DNA of 64,000 nt, from positions 43,434 to 107,433 of the forward strand of contig JAJYFF010000003.1 of NCBI GenBank assembly GCA_021785405.1, read 5' to 3'. Positions 1 through 9,022 of the stretch are shown here, piece after piece. Numbering within the stretch: the stretch's first letter is position 1; the number at the start of each line of letters is the position of its first letter. The position numbers and the translations under genes are program-made. The notes below the pieces were generated by a model. It did not search any database. It was not told the DNA's origin and worked only from the letters and a program-made list of their open reading frames with translations. The stretch is from Pseudomonadota bacterium (lineage in GTDB: Bacteria > Pseudomonadota > Gammaproteobacteria > Steroidobacterales > Steroidobacteraceae).

Positions 1-48
1 CTCGGACACCGCGACGACGAACTCGATCGGCGGCGCGGCGGCGATCAC
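1..48 (-). CDS. start of an unidentified protein, cut by the window edge
   Basis: Reading leftward, a GTG at 46-48 overlaps the LysR stop codon as GTGA and opens a frame that begins V-I-A-A-A-P-P-I-E-F and runs off the window. GTGA coupling recurs at several certain gene junctions here, which is the main support. Only 16 codons are visible, so no product can be named. It would be co-transcribed with the LysR gene. Confidence 0.35.
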   Translation of the reverse strand, partial: MIAAAPPIEFVVAVSE

Positions 49-935
49 GCGTCCCGGCATTGCGCGACGATCCATTCGGTCAGCTCCCGCAGATCCGCCC
101 GATCGCCGTCCTCGGGCCGCTGCAGGATCACGTAGTTCTCGTTCGTCTCGAGCTCCGCATCGAACAGCTTGACGAGGCCTCCGGCCGAGAACCGGTCGGC
201 GCTGAGCCGCGCCGGCACGAGTCCGACCCCGATCCCCTGCTCGGCGGCGAGCACGACCGCCGACATCGTGTCGAGTCGGACCAGGCGATTCGGCTGGATC
301 GGCTCGATCCCGAGTCCGTGGGCCCACCGCTCCCAGGCTTCGCGCCGCTCCTCGTGGACGAGCAGGGTCTTGCCGTTCAAGTCCGCGTATCGGGTGATCG
401 GATTGTCGATCAGGAACGCCGGCGAACAGGCGACGATGAAGCTCTGCGCGAACAGTTCGTGCACGGTGAGCCCCTCCCACGGTCCGGCGCCGACGACGAT
501 CGACAGATCGGCCTCCGCCGGGTGGGTCCTCGCCGCCGACAGGCTCGTCTCGATGCGGATATCGGTGTGTTCGTGCGCCTGCGAGAACGACGCGAGCCGC
601 GGTAGCAGCATCTCGTTCGCGAAGAACGGCGGTACGTTCAGGCGGATGATGGTCCGTCCGTACCGCATCTGCAGCTGCTCGGTGACCGACTCCAGCTTCG
701 CGAAGATCTCGTTCAAGTGCTCGAGGTAATGCGCGCCGGCGTCGGTGAGATCGAGGGTGCGCACGCCGCGTGCGCCGCGCTCGAACAAGGTCACCCCGAG
801 TTGCTGCTCGAGGGCCTTGATCTGGTGGCTGACCGCGGACGGCGTCACGTACAGTTCCTCGGCCGCGGCCTTGAAGCTCTGGAGCTTCGCGGCGACCTGG
901 AAGGTCTTCAGGAATTTCAGCGACGGCAGGCGCAT
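45..935 (-). CDS. LysR-family transcriptional regulator (GcvA-like)
   Basis: This 296-residue protein has an N-terminal winged helix (about residues 1-60) with the classic LysR signature, including TPSAVSHQIKALEQQLG and LFER. A periplasmic-binding-like effector domain follows. The opening MRLPSLKFLKTFQVAA resembles GcvA/AmpR-type LysR proteins. The reading frame stays open 100 codons further upstream, but that part is an Arg/Ala/Ser-rich shadow of the SET gene, so the start is placed at 935. It probably senses a small metabolite and controls neighbouring genes. The target and ligand cannot be read from the sequence. The gene that follows starts inside its stop codon. Confidence 0.9.
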   Translation of the reverse strand: MRLPSLKFLKTFQVAAKLQSFKAAAEELYVTPSAVSHQIKALEQQLGVTLFERGARGVRTLDLTDAGAHYLEHLNEIFAKLESVTEQLQMRYGRTIIRLNVPPFFANEMLLPRLASFSQAHEHTDIRIETSLSAARTHPAEADLSIVVGAGPWEGLTVHELFAQSFIVACSPAFLIDNPITRYADLNGKTLLVHEERREAWERWAHGLGIEPIQPNRLVRLDTMSAVVLAAEQGIGVGLVPARLSADRFSAGGLVKLFDAELETNENYVILQRPEDGDRADLRELTEWIVAQCRDA

Positions 936-966
936 CGTCCGGTCCTTCGGCGCGCGGTCGCGCGCC

Positions 967-1467
967 TCAGCGCCGCCGCGTCTTGGCGGCCTGGCGCGGC
1001 CGGCGCGCGGGACGCTTGCGTGCGCGCGGCGGGGGCGGGGGCACGAGCATCGTGCCTCGGCAGCCTTCGGCTCCGCAACGACACGCGAAGATCTCGTCGA
1101 CGTTCGGCGCATCGTCCGGGTCGCGCTCGATCTGATAGTCGTAGCTGAGCTCCTCGCCCGCGGCGATCGTCCGGATCGCCTCGATGAAGATGCGGCCACG
1201 TTCGACGGAGCTCTCGCAGTTCGGCTCGCAGGCATGATTGATGTACCGCGCCTCGTTGCCGCCGACGCCGCCGTCGATCACCGTGCGCGAGTCGACCGTG
1301 AACAGGAACGTATGGTTGTCGTCGTCGGCCTTGTGCGCGTAGCGCGCGTCGGCCTCGGCGTGCGAGACGCGTTCGCCGATGTATTCCATGACCTTGGTGC
1401 CCTTGCGGATCCGGCGCAGCGCGAACACGCCGCGGCCGTGGATCGGCGAATCGCGCACGACGACCAT
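967..1467 (-). CDS. SET-domain protein-lysine methyltransferase
   Basis: This 166-residue protein is nearly a bare SET domain. It has the N-terminal GRGVFA loop (residues 11-16), the pseudoknot motif YINHACEPNC (75-84), ELSYDY (106-111, with the catalytic-type tyrosines) and a post-SET C-x-C-x4-C zinc cluster near 129-136. The family transfers methyl groups from S-adenosylmethionine to protein lysines. The C-terminus is a Pro/Arg/Lys-rich basic tail. The start at 1467 lies 14 bases after thyA. A longer start at 1518 would overlap thyA and is less likely. No substrate is visible next door, but lysine-rich histone-like segments occur elsewhere in this window. Confidence 0.88.
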   Translation of the reverse strand: MVVVRDSPIHGRGVFALRRIRKGTKVMEYIGERVSHAEADARYAHKADDDNHTFLFTVDSRTVIDGGVGGNEARYINHACEPNCESSVERGRIFIEAIRTIAAGEELSYDYQIERDPDDAPNVDEIFACRCGAEGCRGTMLVPPPPPRARKRPARRPRQAAKTRRR

Positions 1468-1481
1468 CGGGGCGCGCCGCG

Positions 1482-2276
1482 TCAAACGGCGATCGGCGCT
1501 GGGATCGCGGGGTGGCATTGGTAATCCGACACGGAAAAATCCTCGAACTCATAATCGAACAACGTCGCCGGCTTGCGGTTCAACCGCAGGCGCGGCAATG
1601 GATACGGCTCCCGGCGCAGCTGCTCCTCGACGCCGGCGACGTGGTTCAGGTAGACGTGGCAATCACCGCCGGTCCAGATGAACTCGCCGGGCTCGAAGCC
1701 GCACTGCGCCGCGACCATGTGCGTGAGCAACGCGTAGGACGCGATGTTGAAGGGCACGCCGAGGAACGCGTCGGCGCTGCGCTGATAGAGCTGGCACGAC
1801 AGCCGGCCGCGCGCGACGTGGAACTGGAACAACGCGTGGCACGGCGCGAGCGCCATCGCCTCGAGTTCGCCGACGTTCCAGGCGCTCACGAGGATGCGTC
1901 GCGAATCCGGATCGGTACGCAGCGTGTCCACGACCCGCGCGATCTGGTCGACGTGGCGGCCGTCCGCGGTCGGCCAGCTGCGCCACTGGCGTCCGTAGAC
2001 CGGCCCGAGGTTGCCTTGCGCGTCGGCCCATTCGTCCCAGATCGTGACGCCGTGATCGTGCAGGTATTGCACGTTCGTGTCGCCGCGCAGGAACCACAGC
2101 AGCTCGTGGATGATCGAGCGCAGGTGCAATCGCTTCGTGGTCACCAGCGGAAAGCCCGCGCCGAGATCGAACCGCATCTGATAACCGAACACGCTCAGCG
2201 TGCCGGTCCCCGTCCGGTCGGATTTACGGGCGCCCGTCTGCAGGATGTGGCGCAGGAAGTCGAGGTATTGCCGCAT
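1482..2276 (-). CDS. thyA: thymidylate synthase
   Basis: ThyA methylates dUMP to dTMP with 5,10-methylenetetrahydrofolate. The length of 264 residues equals the Escherichia coli enzyme. The catalytic cysteine sits in [12 protein letters not shown] at residue 146. [15 protein letters not shown] (phosphate binding), the [12 protein letters not shown] segment and the folate-site C-terminus ending PIPAPIAV-like are all present. It follows lgt with a 13-base gap on the same strand, the usual lgt-thyA order of Gammaproteobacteria. Confidence 0.98.
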   Translation of the reverse strand: MRQYLDFLRHILQTGARKSDRTGTGTLSVFGYQMRFDLGAGFPLVTTKRLHLRSIIHELLWFLRGDTNVQYLHDHGVTIWDEWADAQGNLGPVYGRQWRSWPTADGRHVDQIARVVDTLRTDPDSRRILVSAWNVGELEAMALAPCHALFQFHVARGRLSCQLYQRSADAFLGVPFNIASYALLTHMVAAQCGFEPGEFIWTGGDCHVYLNHVAGVEEQLRREPYPLPRLRLNRKPATLFDYEFEDFSVSDYQCHPAIPAPIAV

Positions 2277-2289
2277 CGGCCGACGGCGG

Positions 2290-3147
2290 CTATCGGCCGT
2301 CGACCGGGACGAGATTGCCGCTCGGCGTGTTGCGCCGATACGCGTAGATCATCAACGCGGTACCGATCAAGAACATCGGGAACGTCAACACCATCCCCAT
2401 GGTGAGCCAGCCGCCGTACAGGTATCCGAGTTGCGGATCGGGCAGACGCACCCACTCGACCGAAAATCTGGCGATCCCGTAGACGATCAGGAACAGCGCG
2501 CTCGGCGCGAGCCGCGGGCGCGGTTTCTTCGTGTAATTCCACAGGATCAGGAACAACACGAGCCCTTCGAGCAGCGCCTCGTACAGTTGCGACGGATGGC
2601 GGCCGATCAATACGCCCTGCGCGTTCGGCACGCCGAAGGCCCAGGGCAGATTGGTCGGCTTGCCCCACAACTCGCCGTTGATGAAATTGCCGAGACGGCC
2701 GGCCATCAACCCGATCCCGGGGAGCGGCGCGAGGAAGTCGAACACGTCGATGGCGCGCTTCGCCTTCGCGCGAGCGAACAGGATCGCGGCGACCATCACG
2801 CCGGTGAGCCCGCCGTGGAACGACATGCCGCCGTCCCAGATGCGGAACACGTTGATCCAGTCCCGCGGCGTCGTGCCGCGTCCGTAGATCACTTCGTTCC
2901 CGTAGAAGATGCACCAGCCGAGACGGCCGCCGACGATCACGCCGATCGCGCAGTAGAAGATCAGATCGTCGATGTCGATCGCCTTCCAGGTCGAGCCCGG
3001 CCGGCTCGCACGATAGCGGGCGAGGCCCCACGCGGCGGCGAAGCCGACGAGGTACATGATGCCGTACCAATGCACCTGCAGCGGCCCGATGCCGTCGATG
3101 GGCCCGATCGAGAATGCGATCGGGTCGATGTGCGGGTAGATGATCAT
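2290..3147 (-). CDS. lgt: prolipoprotein diacylglyceryl transferase
   Basis: Lgt moves a diacylglyceryl group from phosphatidylglycerol to the lipobox cysteine of prolipoproteins in the inner membrane. The 285-residue protein has about seven hydrophobic segments. It carries the family motifs [33 protein letters not shown] and [12 protein letters not shown], which hold the conserved His, Arg, Asn and Glu residues. It starts the lgt-thyA-SET transcript. Confidence 0.98.
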   Translation of the reverse strand: MIIYPHIDPIAFSIGPIDGIGPLQVHWYGIMYLVGFAAAWGLARYRASRPGSTWKAIDIDDLIFYCAIGVIVGGRLGWCIFYGNEVIYGRGTTPRDWINVFRIWDGGMSFHGGLTGVMVAAILFARAKAKRAIDVFDFLAPLPGIGLMAGRLGNFINGELWGKPTNLPWAFGVPNAQGVLIGRHPSQLYEALLEGLVLFLILWNYTKKPRPRLAPSALFLIVYGIARFSVEWVRLPDPQLGYLYGGWLTMGMVLTFPMFLIGTALMIYAYRRNTPSGNLVPVDGR

Positions 3148-3193
3148 GGGGCCGCAGTGTACCCCAGGGCGAGTGCTCCGGAGAACCGGTGCT

Positions 3194-4405
3194 TCAGTCG
3201 AACGGCGCGTCGACCCGGCAGAAGAACGCCTTCAGATAGCGGGTCTCCGGGATCGCCGGATGCACCGGGTGATCGGGCCCCTGCCCGCCCGACTCGAGCA
3301 CTTGCAGGCGCCGACCGCTTCCCCGGGCCGCCTTCGCGATCGCCTCCTGCAGGTCGCCGGCGCCGAGGTGATGCGAGCAGGAGCACGACACCAGCACGCC
3401 GTCGGGCGCGAGCACGCCGATCGCGGCCTGGTTCAGCCGGCGGTAGGCGGCTTGGGCCTTCGGGAGATCCTTCTTGCGCTTCGCGAACGCCGGCGGATCG
3501 ACGATGACCACGTCGAAGCGCTCGCGATCGGCGGCGAGCGCCGCGAGCACGTCGAACGCGTCGCCTTTGAGCGTGCGCACCCGATGGCCGTTGCGTTCGG
3601 CGTTCTCTGCGGCGAACCGCAACGCGTCCGCCGATGCGTCGACGCACAGCACGTCCGCGGCGCCGGCGCGCGCGGCCCTCACGCCCCAGGCGCCGACGTA
3701 GCTGAACACGTCGAGGACCCGCGCGCCCGGGCGCACGTACTTGGCGAGCGCGGCGCGATTCGCCGCCTGATCGTAGAACCAGCCCGTCTTCTGCCCCTCG
3801 CGCACGGGCGTCCGGAACTCGAGCCCCGCCTCGATCACGCGCGCGACCTCCGGGAACGCCGTGCCGGCCGACTCGACGTAGAGCGGCAAGCCCTCGAGTT
3901 CTCGCGTCGCGCCGTCGTTCTTGTAGAGCACCGTCTCGATGCCGACCGCCGCGAACAACGCCGCTTGCAGCGCCGGACGCAGCCGCTCCATCCCCGCGGT
4001 GCCGATCTGCACGACGCAGGCGGCACCGAATCGGTCGATCACGACGCCGGGCAGGCCGTCGGCTTCGCCGTGCACCCATCGATAATACGGGCCGTCGTAC
4101 AGGCGCTCGCGCAGCGCGAGCGCACGGCGCAGCCGCTGCGCGAACCAGGCTTCGTCCGGCACGGTCACGGTCTCGAGGAGCCGCGCGCAGATCAGCGAGC
4201 GCGGATTCACGTAGGCGAGCCCGAGGGGCCGATCGTTGTGCGCGAGCACGCGCGCGAGATCGCCGGGTGCGAATCGCGACAGCGGCGTCTGCCCGGTGTC
4301 GACTTCGTTGCTGAACACCCACAGGTGGCCGGCGTGCAGGCGTCGATCCTCGCCGCGCTTCAGGCGCAAGACGGGCAGTGGGGCGGCGCGTTCGGTCGTG
4401 GGCAT
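3194..4405 (-). CDS. rlmI: class I SAM-dependent rRNA methyltransferase (RlmI/RlmK family)
   Basis: This 403-residue protein has an N-terminal PUA-like RNA-binding domain (about 1-80, with HLWVFSNEVD). A middle domain and a Rossmann methyltransferase domain follow, with VLDVFSYVGAWG as the SAM loop and DPPAFAKRKKDL as the cytosine-C5 type IV motif. The family makes 5-methylcytidine in 23S rRNA. The frame continues far upstream as a shadow of the opposite gene, so the start is set at MPTTERAAPLPVL. It is divergent from the SPATA20-like gene. Assignment to position C1962 is by family resemblance only. Confidence 0.85.
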   Translation of the reverse strand: MPTTERAAPLPVLRLKRGEDRRLHAGHLWVFSNEVDTGQTPLSRFAPGDLARVLAHNDRPLGLAYVNPRSLICARLLETVTVPDEAWFAQRLRRALALRERLYDGPYYRWVHGEADGLPGVVIDRFGAACVVQIGTAGMERLRPALQAALFAAVGIETVLYKNDGATRELEGLPLYVESAGTAFPEVARVIEAGLEFRTPVREGQKTGWFYDQAANRAALAKYVRPGARVLDVFSYVGAWGVRAARAGAADVLCVDASADALRFAAENAERNGHRVRTLKGDAFDVLAALAADRERFDVVIVDPPAFAKRKKDLPKAQAAYRRLNQAAIGVLAPDGVLVSCSCSHHLGAGDLQEAIAKAARGSGRRLQVLESGGQGPDHPVHPAIPETRYLKAFFCRVDAPFD

Positions 4406-4459
4406 CGAGGGCGATTCGGCTATAGTGGGAGGGCATTCTAACCGACACGGACCCGCGCG

Positions 4460-6595
4460 ATGCGCCGCAACCGGCTGCAGACGGAGACGAGCCCTTATCT
4501 GCTGCAGCATGCCGGCCATCCGGTCGACTGGTTCCCATGGGGCGACGAGGCGTTCGCGAAGGCGCTCGCCGAGGACAAGCCGGTGCTCCTGTCGGTCGGG
4601 TATTCGGCCTGCCATTGGTGTCACGTGATGGCGCACGAGTCGTTCGCGGATCCCGCGGTCGCCGCGGTGATGAACGCGCGATTCGTCAACGTGAAGGTGG
4701 ACCGGGAGGAACGCCCGGACGTCGACCGCGCGTATCAACTCGCGCTGCAACTGCTCACGCGCAGCCCCGGCGGGTGGCCGCTGACGATGTTCCTCGCGCC
4801 CGAGGATCGGCGGCCGTTCTTCGGCGGCACGTATTTCCCGCGCGAGCCCGGCCGGGGCGCGCCGGGCATTCTCGACCTGCTGGATCGCGTCGCCGATTAC
4901 TTCGCGATGAACCGCGCCCAGATCCGCGCGCAGCGCGACGTCCTCGACGCGGCGATCGCCGCGGTGCAGCCCGCGGGCGGACCGCCGGACGCGGACCTCG
5001 ACGCCGCACCGATCGACGCCGCGCGGGCGGCGCTCGCCGAGGCGTTCGATCCCGACTACGGCGGATTCGGCACGGCGCCCAAGTTCCCGCACCCGGCGAT
5101 GATCGAACGCGCGCTGCGGCACTGGCGGGCGACCTCGCCGTCGGACGCGCCGGACCTGCACGCGCTGTTCATGGCGGCGCTCAGCCTGACGCGCATCGCC
5201 GAAGGTGGCATTCGCGATGCGATCGGTGGCGGTTTCCACCGGTATTCGGTGGACCGCGCGTGGCGGATCCCGCACTTCGAGAAGATGCTCTACGACAATG
5301 CCGCCTTGCTCGCGCTGTACGCCCAGGCCTACGCCGCGACCGGCGAGACGCTGTACGCGCAGGTCGCCGCGGAGACGGCCGAATGGGCGCTGCGCGAGAT
5401 GCGCGCGCCCGGCGGCGGGTTCTACTCGAGCCTCGACGCGGATTCGGACGGCCGCGAGGGCGCGTACTACCTGTGGGATCGCGAGGAGGTCGCCGCCGCG
5501 CTCGAGCCCGCGGACTATGCGGTGTTCGCCGCGCGCTTCGGGCTGGACCACGAGCCGAACGTCGATGGCCGCTGGCATCTGGTGGCGTCCGAGTCCGTGC
5601 CGCGGATCGCGGAGCGGCTCGGTCGCGGCGAGACCGAGGTCGAGGCGGCGCTCGCCCGAGCGTGCCGGGTACTCGCGGCGCAGCGGACCCGTCGCGCACG
5701 ACCCGCACGCGACGAGAAGGTCCTGACCGCGTGGAACGCGCTGATGATCAAGGGTCTCGCGCTCGCCGCGCGCACCCTCGGTCGCCCGGATCTCGCGCAA
5801 GCGGCGACGGCAGCCGCGGATTTCCTCGAGGATCGCCTGTGGGTCGACGGACGCCTCCACGCGGTCCACGCCGGCGGTCGCACGCGGTTTGCCGCGACGC
5901 TCGACGACCACGCGTTCCTCGCCGATGCACTGTTCGAGCTGCTGCAGACCCGCTGGCGCACTCGTGACTACGATCGCCTGATCGGGCTCGCCGAGATCCT
6001 GCTCGAGCGCTTCGAGGACGCGTCGAACGGCGGATTCTTCTTCACCGCGGCCGGCGAGGAAGCGCCGCTCGGCCGGCTGAAGTCGTTCGGCGACGATGCG
6101 ACCCCGGCCGGCAACGCGATCGCCGCCGAGACCCTGCTGCGAATCGGCTACCTGGCCGGCGAGCCCCGCTACCTGCGCGCCGCGCACCGCGCGCTCGCCG
6201 CGGCGATGCCGTCGATGCGGGCGCAGCCCGCGGCGCACATGGGCCTGGTGAACGCGCTGCAATGTGAGCGGCGCGTGCCGACGACCGTGGTGATTCGCGG
6301 CTCCGACGAGGAGGCCGAGCGCTGGGCGCGCGAGCTGCACCGGGGGTACGCGCCCGAGCGCAGCGTGTTCCGGATTCCGACGGAGGAGCCCGCGCTGCCC
6401 GCGGCGCTCGCTGACAAACGGGCCGACCGCGCGACGCTCGCCTATCGCTGCGTCGGCACCACCTGCTTCGCGCCGGTTCGCGACTTCGGCGCGCTGTTGA
6501 CCGCGCTCGGCGTCCAGAACGCGCCCGCCGATCCGGGGAACTCGACCGGGCTCGCGAAGCCGTCGGCCGACACGGACGAGACACCGAAGAAATAA
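4460..6595 (+). CDS. thioredoxin-domain protein of the SPATA20/YyaL (DUF255) family
   Basis: This 711-residue cytoplasmic protein starts with the DUF255 thioredoxin-like domain. It has [14 protein letters not shown], the C-H-W-C redox-type motif at residues 51-54 and a [14 protein letters not shown] segment. A long helical six-hairpin-like region follows, similar to glycosidase or epimerase barrels ([25 protein letters not shown]). No signal peptide is visible. The biochemical role of the family is not established. The last roughly 50 codons lie opposite the 3' end of the M28 gene, a 154-base convergent overlap. A TATAGT hexamer at 4421-4426 could be its -10 element, but no good -35 is seen. 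Confidence 0.9.
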   Translation: MRRNRLQTETSPYLLQHAGHPVDWFPWGDEAFAKALAEDKPVLLSVGYSACHWCHVMAHESFADPAVAAVMNARFVNVKVDREERPDVDRAYQLALQLLTRSPGGWPLTMFLAPEDRRPFFGGTYFPREPGRGAPGILDLLDRVADYFAMNRAQIRAQRDVLDAAIAAVQPAGGPPDADLDAAPIDAARAALAEAFDPDYGGFGTAPKFPHPAMIERALRHWRATSPSDAPDLHALFMAALSLTRIAEGGIRDAIGGGFHRYSVDRAWRIPHFEKMLYDNAALLALYAQAYAATGETLYAQVAAETAEWALREMRAPGGGFYSSLDADSDGREGAYYLWDREEVAAALEPADYAVFAARFGLDHEPNVDGRWHLVASESVPRIAERLGRGETEVEAALARACRVLAAQRTRRARPARDEKVLTAWNALMIKGLALAARTLGRPDLAQAATAAADFLEDRLWVDGRLHAVHAGGRTRFAATLDDHAFLADALFELLQTRWRTRDYDRLIGLAEILLERFEDASNGGFFFTAAGEEAPLGRLKSFGDDATPAGNAIAAETLLRIGYLAGEPRYLRAAHRALAAAMPSMRAQPAAHMGLVNALQCERRVPTTVVIRGSDEEAERWARELHRGYAPERSVFRIPTEEPALPAALADKRADRATLAYRCVGTTCFAPVRDFGALLTALGVQNAPADPGNSTGLAKPSADTDETPKK

Positions 6596-7368
6596 TCGTC
6601 GATCACGACCCCGGGGAGGCGCATCCTCGTCCGGTTGCCCGCCCACCGGCGATACCGCCACTGCGGATCGGTCGTGTCGCGCCACCAAACGCGGTAGCCG
6701 ACGGCCGACGGCACGGCCGACCATTGCACGACCGCATCCGGCGTCACCGCGCCCGAGATCCGCACCACGGTCGGCGGCGGTGGCGCCCACGCGAGGCTCG
6801 CGAGCGTGATCGCATTGAGGCGCGTGACCTGCGCGAGGTACGCAAAGTCGACGCCGGCGAGCACGTCGCCGTAGGCGATGCCGTTCGCGACCCGCACGTC
6901 CTGATGCTGGCGATGATAGTTCTCGGCGGCTTCGGTGAAGCGTACCGCCGGGAAGCCCGCCGCGAGCATCGGCATCTGATCGCCGCCGCGGTCGAACCGG
7001 TCCGTCCGGTCAATCATCCGGACGTGGAAGTTCCACAGCACCCGCGGCGCGAGCCGGGCGATGTAGCGGGCGAGATTGCGCGCGGGGCTGTCCACCTCGC
7101 CGCCGTTGTAGCGGATCTCGCGGAGGCCGCGCGCGAGCGCGGTCGCCGCGAGGAGCTTGCCGCCGTACAGACCCTGTTCTTCGCCGGACAGCACGGCGTA
7201 GACGATCGTCGCGGGAAAGCGGTAGCACGACAACACGCGGGCGGCTTCGAGCACCGCGGCGACACCCGAGCCGTCGTCGTCCGCGCCCGGCGCCGGCAGT
7301 GCGGCGAGCGTCACGAGGCTCGCGACCGTGACCAGGAAGAACCTTCGGACGAGCGCAGGGGTAGGCAT
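6442..7368 (-). CDS. M28-family peptidase, internally truncated and probably inactive
   Basis: This 308-residue frame begins with a signal peptide (about 1-27) that runs straight into ADDDGSG (29-35), a metal-ligand motif of M28 zinc aminopeptidases. It continues with SGEEQGLYG (62-69; catalytic and ligand Glu), [14 protein letters not shown] and YHRQHQDV (151-158; last His ligand), then a fibronectin-like C-terminus ending [10 protein letters not shown]. The region that should carry the first ligand motif (H-x-D) before ADDD is absent. The NND-type segment expected between the EEQG block and GGEVDSP is also absent. Both losses keep the frame. The C-terminal 50 codons overlap the SPATA20-like gene. 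It sits last in the yciH operon. Confidence 0.7.
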   Translation of the reverse strand: MPTPALVRRFFLVTVASLVTLAALPAPGADDDGSGVAAVLEAARVLSCYRFPATIVYAVLSGEEQGLYGGKLLAATALARGLREIRYNGGEVDSPARNLARYIARLAPRVLWNFHVRMIDRTDRFDRGGDQMPMLAAGFPAVRFTEAAENYHRQHQDVRVANGIAYGDVLAGVDFAYLAQVTRLNAITLASLAWAPPPPTVVRISGAVTPDAVVQWSAVPSAVGYRVWWRDTTDPQWRYRRWAGNRTRMRLPGVVIDDYFFGVSSVSADGFASPVEFPGSAGAFWTPSAVNSAPKSRTGAKQVVPTQR

Positions 7369-7391
7369 CGGAGCCGCCTCCTCGAGTTCGT

Positions 7392-7844
7392 CTAGGCCAG
7401 CGGCATCGAACCGCGCTGCAGCTGCGCGTGGAGGCGCCGCCGAATCTCGCCGTGTGCCGCCTCGCTGAACGCCGGTGCGGCAGTCCAGTCGAGCGCCCAG
7501 GGCTGCAGCTCGCGCGTGCCCGCCGGTTCGTCGCCGAGTCGCGGAAACAGGTGCGCGTGCAGCGCGGGTTCGGCATTCCCGAACATCGCATAATTGACGC
7601 GGATCGCGCCGGTCGCCGCGATCAACGCGTCCCCGAGCGTCGCCATGTCGTCGAGGAACGTCGCGCGCGCGTCGCGCGCGAGCGCGTTCAAGTGTGGCAC
7701 GACCGGATCCGGCAACAGCAGGCAATAGCCGGCGAACACCTGCCGCTCGCCGAGCACCGCCCAGCCTGAGCGCAGCCGGGCGACGACCGCCGGATGATCC
7801 GCCGTACGGCATCGGTCGACGAGGCGGTGGATCGCGGTCGTCAC
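7392..7844 (-). CDS. HIT-family protein with a degenerate histidine triad
   Basis: This 150-residue protein starts at a GTG overlapping the decarboxylase stop (GTGA). The HIT-type strand reads A94-L-H96-A-H98-L-F-P-R. The second (nucleophile-position) and third histidines are kept, but the first is Ala. The upstream G-Y-C-L-L-L-P-D-P segment resembles dinucleoside-polyphosphate-hydrolase-like HIT proteins. The family hydrolyses nucleotide phosphoramidates or dinucleoside polyphosphates, but the substrate here is unknown. A second, canonical HIT gene lies at 51010. Confidence 0.75.
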   Translation of the reverse strand: MTTAIHRLVDRCRTADHPAVVARLRSGWAVLGERQVFAGYCLLLPDPVVPHLNALARDARATFLDDMATLGDALIAATGAIRVNYAMFGNAEPALHAHLFPRLGDEPAGTRELQPWALDWTAAPAFSEAAHGEIRRRLHAQLQRGSMPLA

Positions 7845-9022
7845 GACGGGTCCTCTCCGACGAGAATTCGTCCCCGATCGACGACCAGCACGGTCGCTTT
7901 CGGGAAGAAATTGAATTCCGAAGCCGACGCCCAGGTATATGCGCCCATCGAGCGTCCGACGACCCGATCGCCGATCGCGAGCACGGGCAGCGCGATGTCT
8001 TCCTCGATCACGTCGATGCTGTCGCAGGTCGGCCCCGCGAGCACCGACGGCAGCCGCTCGCCGCCGCCGTTCAACGCCTCGATCGGATAGCTCGCGTGAT
8101 CGTACAACCGGCCGCTGTACGAACCATACAGGCCGTCGTCGAGGTAGTACCACCAGCGGTCGCCGCGCCGCGCGCGCCCCATCACGGTCGAGACCCCGAC
8201 CGCGGCCGGCGCGACGATGGTCCGGCCGGGCTCCGCGATCGCCCGCACCCCGGGCGGCAGCGCGGCGAGCGCCGCGCGGATCGGCGCGCAGAACGGCTCG
8301 ATCGGCAGCATCGGCTCGCAATAATCCGCGGGAAACCCGCCGCCGATGTCGAGGATCTCGAGAGCGGTGCCGCGCGCCGCCGTGCGCGCGATCAAGCCGG
8401 CGCAGGCCTCGATCGCCTCGACGTGCATCGCCGGATCCGGCGCCTGCGAACCGACGTGGAACGACAGCCCGCGGATGCGCACGTCGAGCGACTCGGCGAG
8501 CCCGATCAACTCCTCGACCTCGGCGGGATCGCAGCCGAACTTGCGCGAGAGGTCGCAGACCGCGCCGGGGTTGCGGAACGCGACCCGGATCAGCAGGCCG
8601 GCCTGCCGCCGGTATTTCGCGAACTTGCGCACCTCGTCCGGATTGTCGACGACGAACGTGTCGATCCCGGCCGCGAGCGCGGTGCGGATGTCGGCGTCGC
8701 GCTTGATCGGGTGCGTATGGATGCAGCGCTCGGGGGCGACCTGCGCGCGGCGCACCAGTTCGACTTCGCCGTTGGTCGCGAGGTCGAACGACGCGCCTTC
8801 GTCCCGCAGGACCTCGACGACCGCGCGGTGCGGCAGCGGCTTCAGCGCGAAGTGCAGCCGCACCTCGGGCAGCGCGTCCGCGAGGCGTCGATAGCGATCG
8901 CGCAAGCGCTCGGCATCGACGACCAGCAGCGGCGAGCCGTACAGATCCGCGAGCCGATGGATCGCCTCCGCCGCGAACGGATCCCAGGACGGGTCCAATA
9001 CCATCGGTGGATTCCTCTGCAT
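7841..9022 (-). CDS. type III PLP-dependent decarboxylase (ornithine/lysine decarboxylase-like)
   Basis: This 393-residue alanine-racemase-fold enzyme carries the PLP lysine in HFALKPLPH (K61). It also has FHVGSQ (H189), the phosphate-binding GGGFPADY, EPGR (264-267) and the catalytic cysteine in GPTCDSIDV (C333-D334). These fit the ornithine/diaminopimelate decarboxylase group that makes putrescine or cadaverine. Ornithine versus lysine preference cannot be fixed from sequence. The start at 9022 overlaps the tsaC stop as TGATG. An internal Met seven codons later is possible. Confidence 0.88.
   Translation of the reverse strand: MQRNPPMVLDPSWDPFAAEAIHRLADLYGSPLLVVDAERLRDRYRRLADALPEVRLHFALKPLPHRAVVEVLRDEGASFDLATNGEVELVRRAQVAPERCIHTHPIKRDADIRTALAAGIDTFVVDNPDEVRKFAKYRRQAGLLIRVAFRNPGAVCDLSRKFGCDPAEVEELIGLAESLDVRIRGLSFHVGSQAPDPAMHVEAIEACAGLIARTAARGTALEILDIGGGFPADYCEPMLPIEPFCAPIRAALAALPPGVRAIAEPGRTIVAPAAVGVSTVMGRARRGDRWWYYLDDGLYGSYSGRLYDHASYPIEALNGGGERLPSVLAGPTCDSIDVIEEDIALPVLAIGDRVVGRSMGAYTWASASEFNFFPKATVLVVDRGRILVGEDPS

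Noticed and set aside
3194-6790. 1198-codon minus-strand frame joined to the RlmI gene
   Set aside because: Only the last 403 codons read as an RlmI methyltransferase. The rest is antisense to the SPATA20-like gene and arginine-rich.
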